This document shows positions 46,127 to 56,200 of a stretch of 64,000 nt of DNA, piece after piece. Position 1 is the stretch's first letter. Every line of letters begins with the position of its first letter. The DNA is from Edaphochlamys debaryana (taxonomy: Eukaryota > Chlorophyta > Chlorophyceae > Chlamydomonadales). Location of the stretch: assembly GCA_016858145.1 (NCBI GenBank), contig JAEHOE010000017.1, forward strand, positions 1,116,001-1,180,000, given 5' to 3'. The notes under the pieces were generated by a model that did no database searches, was not told where the DNA came from, and saw nothing but the letters and a program-made list of their open reading frames with translations. The position numbers and the translations under genes were made by a program.

Positions 46127-46659
46127 CGCCGTGGTCGCGTGTCGCAAGGTACTGCTATGTGGGCTATGTTCGCTACCTACTGAACCTAAGTCGCACTCGG
46201 ACACACACAGCAGTTTGTCGTACGTGTGACTCCTCCCCGCAAAGCCAGTCCCCGCCTATCCTCGGCCCGGGATCCTCTGACACCCCTGTATCTCAATATG
46301 GGCCCGCGAGGAGCGATAGTGATGACTTGGGCTTTGGGATGGGAACCGTGGATGGGCGTCCTCTTGGCGGCAGCCGCTGCCAGTCAGGATAGATGGCGGC
46401 ACAGCCGTGGAGGATAAGTATATGGTTGTCAAACGCGTGATGTGACAACTTTTGCGTGTCCGGGTGTTAGCGGGGCCTCGGGCCCAGCCGGGGAACCAGG
46501 GGGAACCGCGCGCGAAGCAGGGGGGTCGGGAACTCGGGTTCGGTCGCGGTCGGCTTTGGTCTTGAACCCAGGCTCTTCAGAACGCTTGCGGTTGGCTTGT
46601 CTCTATCGCCCTGGGGCTGTCGCGTGCGGGGCAACTTTGGCATACTGATTTGCCGCCCC
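46127..46659. promoter_or_regulatory. Divergent promoter region between the SRCR gene and the 46.7-kb gene
   Basis: A 533-bp head-to-head interval between minus-strand ATG 46126 and plus-strand ATG 46660. No exon is supported. It should contain both 5' UTRs. No regulatory motif could be recognised with confidence. Confidence 0.45.
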
Positions 46660-48461
46660 ATGCAGATTTGCACCGATGTCGGGCCAAGAGCGCCAAGCGG
46701 CTTCAGCTCCCCCCAGTCCACACGTCGCTTTCGCTCCTCAGCTGTAGTCGACATCCGCGCACCCTCGCGACCCACCCCTATTTACTGCTTGCCGACTTTG
46801 GGTGCTGCGGTGTCGGAACTGCTAGAAATGCCGCACTACGGCCCCCCTCCGCCTACCGCTAGCACCTCTGGCCTGAAGGCCAGCACACAAGAGCTTCCTG
46901 CGTGCCAGAGGAGCTGCCGTGGCGTCCTAATTTACTTTCATCCGCGGCCGGAGTCGCTACGCCCCGGTCAGCCGAGCTGGCGCAGCAAGGAGCCCATCTG
47001 CCTCGGCTTGTCCACGCCCAGCAGCCAGCCGCTGGACCTGAAGGCGGTCGAAAAGGCCAGGGAAATTCCCGAGGGCCAGACGCTTGACTACAGCGTCGTG
47101 GTTGGCCACGCGCAGTGGAGCGCGGGCTCTCAGGAGGTGAGCATCCGGGGACCTCGGGCAGCGTTTGGAAGTGTGGTTTGCCCGGCATGTTGTCCCGGGC
47201 AGCAGCCGCGCAGCAGGGCCCCTCAGGCGCTCTCCTGCATCGTACGCTCTCACGTCCCGAAGCATAGGCAGGCGTCTGGCGGTCTTGCATCTGGCGTCAC
47301 GGCGGGAATCACACGATGCAGTTGGCATCAAGCTCTCAGTCGCTTCTCTCACCAGAGCCACCGGCGGGTGCTGCGTCGGGCACACCGGGTCCAGCTCGAC
47401 GGTGCCGGCGCCTGTGCGCCTCCCAGATTGGTCTCGAACGGGTCAGCGAAACGGGCGCCCGCGCACCCTCCCACACCGGAGGCCCTCAGGCTCGCATCCA
47501 ACACACGCATACGCCAGCAGACGAGCCTCCTTCCCCACACGCACCCTCCACAGGCCCTGGCGCCAGGCTGCCGCACAGGCCTCGAGTTCGTGCGCTTCTC
47601 AGTGCCGCCGTCCGTAAGCGTCGAGGAGCTTGCCGCCGCGGCCGCCGTCTCCCAACCCACGTCGCCTGCCAGCGCCCTGGAGGCCCCACAGCAGGAGCAG
47701 CAAGCGTCCGCGCTACCGGTGCCTTCCCTGAGCGACGTGGGTTTCAAGCTGCTCACGTCCAGCCAGGACGCCAACAGCCGGATAAGCAAGACCTGGAGCT
47801 CCATCACGGGCTTTGACGCTCAGGTGAGGCAGCGCTTTGGCACCCCATGGAGCTGCTCCCCTCTCCCTTGCTGTGCGCGGGGCTGAAGCCCGGCCCTCAC
47901 GGAGCTCACCCGGCAGCTCCCTGCACCGCTCGCCGCCGGGGCTGCTGCCGCTTGGTCTCTTGACAACCCAGTAGCTTTCACTGCGCTGAACGACAAAGCG
48001 CTGTGATGTCTCAAACTGTGACTGACCGCTGTGACCCCTTCCTCGTTGCCCCCCCGCCCGGCCCCAGGCCTACGCCGACAAGTTCTCGGCTCAGGCCACC
48101 AAGAACTGGGGCCTCATGAGCAAGTGGGTCAAGGACCTGCAGGTGAGCGCGGAGGGGCACTTGCGGGTGCAGGGCGGGCGCAGCCGGGGCCAGGGCGGAT
48201 GTGCGGTTCGGGCAGGCATGCTGGAGCCGGAGAGAAGTCGGTTTGCGGGATGTTGACCTGTCCCGCCTGCGAGGTTCTTTCGTCGACGCCGGCGGTGTCA
48301 GCGGCGGCAGGGCGGTCGTTGTGAAGCTGTCGTGACCGGTGCGGGACACAGCATGTCCCGTGGATAGTTGCACACAGCCCTATCCCGAACCTGAGTTTTG
48401 TCTCCACCCCCGCCCACAGGACGCGGTTTCGGGGAAGCCCAAGCAGGACCCCAGCGCCTGA
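46660..48461 (+). CDS. Unrecognised four-exon protein, possibly organelle-targeted
   Basis: Exons 46660-47136, 47554-47823, 48068-48142, 48420-48461. All junctions are GT-AG in phase 0 and the product is 287 aa. I do not recognise the family. The first about 50 residues are rich in Arg, Ser and Pro with few acids (for example STRRFRSSAVVDIRAPSR), as in algal transit peptides. The later parts contain KAVEKAREIPEGQTLDYSVV, TGLEFVRFSVPPSVSVEEL and SDVGFKLLTSSQDANSRI, and a C-terminal amphipathic segment AYADKFSAQATKNWGLMSKW. Exons 2-4 have clear coding bias; exon 1 less so, and an extra exon between 47341 and 47460 cannot be excluded. A TGTAA at 48595-48599 fits as poly(A) signal. Most of exon 1 is duplicated as a pseudogene fragment at 41.45 kb. 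Confidence 0.65.
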
Positions 48462-48594
48462 GCGGGAGCGATCCACGGGGAGGGAGCTTATGGAGGAGGC
48501 CGGGGAGGGCGGTAAGGAGCAGGAGTACGAGCAGTGACCAGGCGAAAACGGGAGCGAGCTAGCACGTGAGCAGGAAGGCGTGCATGTACCCCCA

Positions 48595-48599
48595 TGTAA
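48595..48599 (+). terminator. TGTAA polyadenylation signal
   Basis: TGTAA 134 bp past the stop codon of the four-exon plus-strand gene, matching the volvocine poly(A) signal in sequence and distance. Confidence 0.6.
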
Positions 48600-50248
48600 T
48601 GCAATGGAGTTCGGGGCAGGGCTGAAGGGCTGTGAAACGGTGAGCCCGTTACGGGGGTGTGGTCCATATGAAGTGGTGGTAAGATGCTGTTTACCGCGAA
48701 TCCAGCGTGGGGTGTCACGGGTGGGCTGCGTTGCGGGGGTTTCGTCACAGCGGTGGTGGTGGGTGTCGCTGCGGGGTGACACCCACGTTTTAATAGCGGA
48801 CGCCCGCATTGGGCCTGCAAGAGGCGGCGGGTACCGCTTATGGCTTCAGTGAGGGCCGCCAGGGAGTCCTGCTTGCTGGGCCCGCATTGTGGTTGTTTGA
48901 TTGACGGGAGGACGGTCGGATCGGAGTAGAACTGCAGCTGACGGTTGACGAGTCGTGTGTGTGCTGGTTTAGCTTGGGGGCATGCGTATGCCTAAGCCGG
49001 TGGCCTTGCCGGCCCAGTACTTGACATGGCTATTCCAATAGATCCTCGGCAGACGGCGGAGTGGGTGGCTTGAGCTTCTCATTGTTTCCCTAACAACATG
49101 GGGGTTAATGCATTGTGGGTTATGAGTCCCAGCGTGCCGTGTTTGCGTGTATGCGTGGAGGGCTACTCGTGTAAGCCAGACACGTGGGCCCGGCGGGGTG
49201 TTTGTGTGTGTTCTTCGGCGGTACGGCCAGTGCAGCGTGAAGCGTGGGCTGTGCGCTAATCACCTACTCCTTCCGCGCCGCCTGCAACCGCCTTCTTGTG
49301 GGGTGCAACCCCTCGGTGGGCTGCCGCTTGGCACACATTCATCTTGTTTGGGCCGATCTATGTACGGTAGTGGTGTGTATGGCATGGAGTGGCCGGGCGC
49401 TGCGCGGTGTACCGTACTTGCCTTGCTTGGTGAGGCATAGCAGGTGTGTAGGATTAAGAGCCTGATGGCGGCGGGCGTCGATGTAAGCTATCTAAGCATA
49501 TCACAACGTCCGATGTGGTCCGATCCAACCCAGATTGGGTGTCCGGGGCGGAGTTGGGCCCAGCCCTTCACCGCGCATGACAGGGATAAATTGCAGCAAG
49601 CCCAGCCACGACAGAGCGATGGCCTCGACAACCGTCCATCGGCTCAGCGGCCCCTAGGGCACACGATCAATGGTTCACGAATGAAGTGCCGACCCCGGCT
49701 AGCATGAAGAGACGGTGTCAACCAGATGGCCTTTGGGGACCCTGCCCACCGCGGCCACCAGTCATGAAGGACTCCACGCGCACATTCCCGCAAGCAAAGC
49801 CCCGGTGTCATGCAATCGGGATGCACTAGGGATGCACTGCGCGACAGTAACCAGTTCAGAGATAAAGCTCGAGCCTTGCACCCGTGGCACAGTACAGCCC
49901 AGCGGCGGCTGTGGGTTGCACTCACACCAGCACACGCCCTTCGCAGGGCGCACGCCCCGCCTCTAGTGACCAGCTAAACCGCTACAGACCAGACCCATGT
50001 GCCAGAACCCCTGACCCGACGAAGCGTCGACCTCCCAAGCTCAGCCCCAATAGCGCGCATTGTGGGTCATTAGCAGGGGTCTGCATGCCAATCATGAATC
50101 AAGCACGCACTGCATCCTCACAGCAGCGCCCCCTGCCCACACGCACACCAACCCATCTTTACCCCTCTGCCCCCATCCACACTTGACCCTGACTTGATCT
50201 CATTTCTCTGGCGTCTACGCAACCTCTGATCCTCTCCTACCGTATGCC
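48600..50248. other. 1.6-kb interval without a supported gene
   Basis: Between two convergent genes. The sequence is moderately GC-rich, without codon bias or open frames longer than about 100 codons, and without convincing splice-site pairs. No repeat family or RNA gene was recognised. It probably holds 3' UTRs at each end and non-coding DNA between. Confidence 0.5.
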
Positions 50249-53200
50249 TCACTCAAAGGGGCACACGCGCTTCACGTCCGCCTTATCCTCGGGCGCGCCC
50301 GTGCAGTCCTCCCCAGACGCGCACACCTGGCCCTTGCTGCAGCTCGTGCCGAAGGTGCCAAAGCACTCCCAATAGCACGTCATGTCGTCACTCCCTTCAA
50401 TGCGCTTGGCGCCCGGATAACATTCGGGGTAGCAGTGCCCGTTGATTTCAACCATGCTCTCGCCGCAGCTGGCCTCACGGGCCACAGCGGCGGCGTCAAT
50501 GGTGCCCTCCCAGCCGCACACGGCCTAGCGGGTGAGGGTGGGGGGCGCAGGGGCGGGGTGCGTCAGAGGGGGTTGAGCGCGTTTGCACCGGCATCAAGGC
50601 ATGGGCGAATGAGCACGGCGGCCACAGGGCTCCGGCGTGAAAGACTCTGCGCGCAGGAGCTCGGTGGCTCTGGTGTCAAGTATGGAAGCAGGCCTGCTCA
50701 GACAAACGGCCTGACGGCAATCCGCAACGCGCGGAGCCTCCTCGGGACGCTGTCTAGCCAGACACCCAAGTCGTCGGGTGGGGGGCCCGAACCCCGGCAG
50801 CCACCGGGCCGTCCCTTCAGCAGTCACCTAGCAGGAGCCGGCCTAGCCCGGCCCATCACAGGGGTCGACTCTTGACCATCTTGCGGCCACTAGGCCCCGC
50901 TCACGGCTCACCTTCTCGCCGTCAAACCAAGCCACGTCCTCGTCGTTCTCGCACTTCCAGCACTGCTTCAGGTCGTCCTTGGTGGCAGTGGTGTCCTCCT
51001 TGCTGTCAGCGGCCTTGCCACTGTGCGTACGGGAGGAGCGCAAGGTTGGGCGGCGGGCGCAAGGAAGTCAGTGCGCGAGGCATGCCGAGCCCATGTGCGG
51101 TCGTATACCGGTAGGCAGGGATCACGCCGCTAGCGAACGGGCCTCCACTTAGCCCTGTCAGCATCCCGGCATGCCCACGCCTATTGCCCACCCAAGCCCA
51201 CGCACATGCCTCCCTCGACTTGGTTGTCCTCGCACTCCGCAACGCAGAGCGGGAAGCTGCCGCTGTCGTCCTTGTAGTAGCTCTGCGGTGGGGAGGGTGT
51301 GGCACGGGTGGTACAGGTTGTTGGCCAGGTTGCAGATGTGGTGGCGCCTTGGCGACCCAAGCAAGGTCTGCGTGGCGGGGCCGTGTAACAAAGCCATCGG
51401 GCCCACGCTGTGCGGCGCAGTGTGCTGTGCTGGGGTGTGTCGACGGTCCTATGCTGGGCGCAGTGCCGTTCCCCCGCCTGCGAGCCAGCTTGCACTTCAA
51501 AAGGCCTTTACGGGGCCGGAAACAAAGCACCGCCCCTGCCCTCCGCCTCAACAGAGTGAAGCTGAAGGGGCGAGCCAACGCGCCCTCGTCAGAGGAGCAT
51601 ATGACCCTCACTTAGCAGGAGGGCTGAGCGGGGCTGAATATAGCAAGCCCCCAGCCCGCCCCTGCCCTCCGCCTCACCAGAGTGAAGCCATCGGGGCAGT
51701 CGTCGTCACTAGCGCCGTTCACAGCGTCCTCTGAGCTGGCGGTGCAGAAGGCGGGGCGCGTGGAGCAGTAGCCCTCCTCCAGGCAGTCATGGCCGTCGCA
51801 GTCGTCGTCGGTGGCACAGGTCTGAAGGGGCGGGGACAGGGGAGGGCGCGCGTGTTGCGTATGCAAGCGGGCTCGGCAGCGTCAGAGCGACACGCGGAGC
51901 CTCTGGCTAGTACGCACGCCTGGGCCTGCGCTCCCTTGCGTTCCGACACGGGGGCGGGCGCGGGCCGGCCTGGGCCTGGGCCTGGGCCTACGCCTGGGCC
52001 TGAACTCCCTTGCGTCCTGATGCCGAGGGCAGGTTCGCGGCTGGCTCGAGTGCGCCCACGTACCCACCTCGAGCCACTGGGCGTTGCCGTCGTCGATGGC
52101 AATGTAAAAGTCGTTGGGGGGGCCATTGTCAACATTCTTGGCGCCCTCGGCGGGGGTCTCGTCCTTGAACTGTTGGGGTGGTGGCGGGGCGCGGTGGGGA
52201 CAGCAGTCAGGGACAGACAGCTGGATCAGAAGCTGCTGAGCGATTCAAGCGTGAACTGGCAAAACCCAGGGCTCGGGTTCTCGTCCTTGAACAGACGTGG
52301 CGAGAGCCGGGATAAGGGCAGGCGGGGCAAGGGCAGGCAGGTTGGGGTCGAGCGTGCTGGTACCGGTACCGGTTCGCAGCGGGCGCGTGCTGGGGTCCAT
52401 GCACGGCCAACCATGGAAGGGCGCAGCCGTTTCCGCGAGGGCGCCTCCACCCCCACCCGACCGCAGCCCACAGCGCCCCGAGCATCGGGCGCGCTCGCTC
52501 GTGTGACTCATGCATGACTCACCCCCAGCTCCGTGACCTGGATGATGCGCACGCGGTGCTTGCCCTCCACGCCGTATCTGCGCTGGAAGAAGCTGCCCAG
52601 CGTAGCACCGTCCACGTCAAGCTGTACGGCAATGATGCCGACCTGGCGGGCAGGACAGGGTACGAAGGCAGGAGCAGGGGCAGGAGCTGAATGTAAAGAC
52701 AGGAGAGAAAGGTCCAGCTGTGCTCGCCTCCCCGCCATCTCTGCCGCTGGGTTGACGCATCGTTCAAGGCGCATCCCCCCCCTCCGGCTTGCTCCGTCCC
52801 CCTGCCCCTCGCCATCCCCTCGCCAGAAAGGGAAGTAAGACTACTTCGGAAACGCGCCAACCTCGCCCCAAACCTGCCTCGTGCGCAACGGCCAAGGAGG
52901 CTGACGTGGCCTCGTCAACGGCCATGATGTCTGCGAGCTTGGCCGTCATGTCAAAGTTGACCTTGGGGACGAGCCCGGCAACCGCCTCCTGGGAGGACGC
53001 GGTGGCGGTGACTCGGTTGCCGTCCTCCAGGACGTCCCTGGGGGGGCAGGGGCAGGGGCAGGTGGGAGGCGAGTGAAAGGAGGAAGGGGAGCAAGAGGTG
53101 GGTGGGCACGTGTGCGGCAGGCAAAGTACGCGTGCATGATGAGGCAGGCTCGGGAGCTGGGGCCACAGCTCACGGAGTGGAAGGCATCTCTCAGCCCCTG

Positions 53201-56200
53201 CCCCCGGCCCCGGCCCCACCATGCTACATTGCTACTAGAGCTGCATCGCCTGACCTGAGCAGCTAGCCATGCGGTCCTAAAAATGCTACCTTGCGGCGAA
53301 CTCGTGCTAGATTTGCATCGTCTCACCTGCCCGGTGAGAAGCTCGCCCGCTATCCAGCTAGCCAGATGCGTGCCTGCACATGCTATCTCTAGGCAAACTC
53401 ACCACACAATGTTGGACTCGAGGTTGGTGAGGTCAGAGAGGTCAATGGTCGAGGTGGCGGGGATGGTGACGCTGAAGCTGGGGCTCTCGGCCGGGATGCT
53501 CAGCGCGATCCGTGGCTTGTCAAAGTCTGTACAAGAGGAGCAGCAGCCAAGGCGGGGCCCACATGGGGGTATGGTTCTCAGCCCAGGCAGGAGCAAGAGC
53601 AAAGCACGGGAGGCCACAGCAGTTAGAGGAGGAGTGGGGGAGGTGAGTTGGGTATGAGGCCAGGCTGTGTACGGCACTCACTCAGGCCAAGGACGCTTGC
53701 TCCGCTGTAGCCGATGGTGATCTCCGCCTTTTCATTGGCATTGGAGATGCGGCTGTACGACAGGGTGAGATCGCCCCGCATCTCATACTCGAGCGCCGCC
53801 GCTGTCTCCTGTACCTTGCCAGTGCCTGGTGCGGGGCGGTAGGAAGGGTGCGGACGCACGGTACATGTCACACAAGCGAGGTGCGCATCTCGCACTGCTG
53901 GGATCGAGGACGCTGAACGGGAACTCAGGCCGCGCGTGGATCAAGGGCAGGCATGGGATCGCCGTGATGTTGCAAGGAGTCAGGCGGCTGACAGACGGAG
54001 ACCGGACGCATGCCTCCGATTCATGCACGCGCACTCGCTTGACTCATGTGCTCACTCTCGGGGGCGTCAAAGTCAAATTCGCGCCAGGCGTTCTTGAGCG
54101 TCATGGGATCGCGCACGCCCACGGCCATGGAGGCCAGCTTAAACGTGAAGTCACCCGCGGGAGTCGACACCTTGTTTGTAACGACGCCCTGTGAGAGATG
54201 GGTGTGAAGCCGTCAGGAGGGTACCTACATACACCCGAGCCCCCTTGCCTGCGCAGCGGTGGTACGGCCCGCCACGTGAGGTGGCCCCCTCGACCGCCGC
54301 TGCCCCGCCCCGCCTCCCCGCCCATGCCACATAGCGGCCAGCCCGCACCCACGCTGAAGCCGTACAGGTACTCCTTGACGTCGCCGCAGGGGCTGAAGGC
54401 GGCACAGATGGAGGCATCGTTGGAGGTGAAGCCCTTCAGCTCGGGGTTCTGCGGGCATGATGATGAGCAGGGCGGCGGGCCATCACAAGAACCGTGGTGT
54501 GCGGACAGGTATGTCACTACGAGTGACCAGCACGCTTGCATTTCCAGATCTTTGCAGGGCTCTCTCACCCGGCCCGCAGCTCAGTCGGCTGAGAAATGGC
54601 TCCTCCAGCATAAATAGAAGTCCCACAGCAACTCGCGCCCCTAGACATGCAGCCGAGCCTTATTTATCCTTTGCCATTTGTTTCACAGTAAGTCGAGGCA
54701 ACTCCGTCGTGTTTTGCGCACAGCTGTTGCGAGAGAAGCGCAGCTGTCGTGAGCTTGACGCGTCCTTAGAATGCTTGTACTGACTGGGTTCTCTCGCAAC
54801 TATCTCAGGAAGCTAGGGAAATCGAAGTGGCGCAATCGGGCAATCGCGCAATCGGAAATCGGGTTTCGCGACCCCGCAACCATCCTCCGCCCCCAGCACC
54901 CGCAAAGCCACAGTACGGTAGCGCGCCACACGCCCAGAGTGCTTTGCAACTGGTTAATTACGCCCGTTGCCTAGCTGCGTGATGGGCTCAACCCAGCAGT
55001 GAGGAGGGAACGCGGAACAACATGCTCACATCCATGCATGCATTTTGGGACGACCTTTCCCCCGCTGGGAGCGCAAACCCACATGCATGGTGCGTCCCTG
55101 TGATGGCGCGTCCAGCTGTCGCCGGCCATTGCCCCACAATACCCCGGCCCCGCCCCAGCCTGAGGCCCCACCCACCAGCTCCTTGCTGGCCAGGCCCAGC
55201 AGGTAGGCCGAGTCTTGCTGCATGAGACCCGAGATGGAGCCGCAGGCGGCGGACAGGCCCTCCACCGATTTGGTGTACTTGGAGGCGTCAGCGGCCAGCT
55301 CCGCACCCGTGGCGACCTGGTACTTGCCGAGGCCCTTCTTGGCCTCCAAAACCATCTTGGCGACCGTGAACACCTCAAACACCGAGTCACCGCCGAGGTC
55401 CTGGGACCGGGCACGTGCATTCAAAGCGGAGAGTTAGTGGGGCAGAAGGCGCCGGGCGTGAGGGCACAGCAGGTCAGGTCAGGTCACGTGGATGCATGCC
55501 GTGATTAGTCACCATCGCATTCCGCCCCTGAGAGGCCATACAGGCGTGTGGCTACCCCTGCCTTAGAGCCCACGAACTCACCTGCAGGGGCATGGCAATG
55601 AGGTCTCCCTTGCCCTTCATGTTGGGCTCGGGAATGGCTGCGGCCACGTCCTCCTTGCCGGCGAGGCACTCCAAAGCACCCGCTGCACAGCAGGGAAGCA
55701 AGGCACAACGCGTCAGTCAGGTAAGGCATGAGAGTGCGCAAGGTGCGTGTCCCAGCAAGGCCTCCACAGCCGGACGTTGGAGAGAAGTTGGACACAAGGC
55801 TCATCATCGGCCATGAAAACAGCAAGGTGCAGCGCTGTTACACCTGGGCCGCATACTCACCCAAGCTAATCTCCTCAGACGGAGAGGACTCGGTGGGCGA
55901 TGACTCAGTAGGGGAGGACTCGGTCGGAGACTCCTCCTTAGGGGAAGACTCAGTGGGCGACTCCTCGTTAGGGGAGGACTCGGTAGGCGACTCCTCTTTA
56001 GGGGAAGACTCGGTGGGAGATTCCTCGTTAGGGGAGGACTCGGTCGGAGACTCCTCTTTAGGGGAGGACTCGGTGGGCGACTCCTCGTTGGGGGAGGACT
56101 CGGTGGGCGACTCCTCGTTAGGGGACGACTCGGTAGGCGACTCCTCATTGGGGGAAGACTCGGTAGGCGACTCCGGAGGACTCGGTGGGCGACTCCTCGT

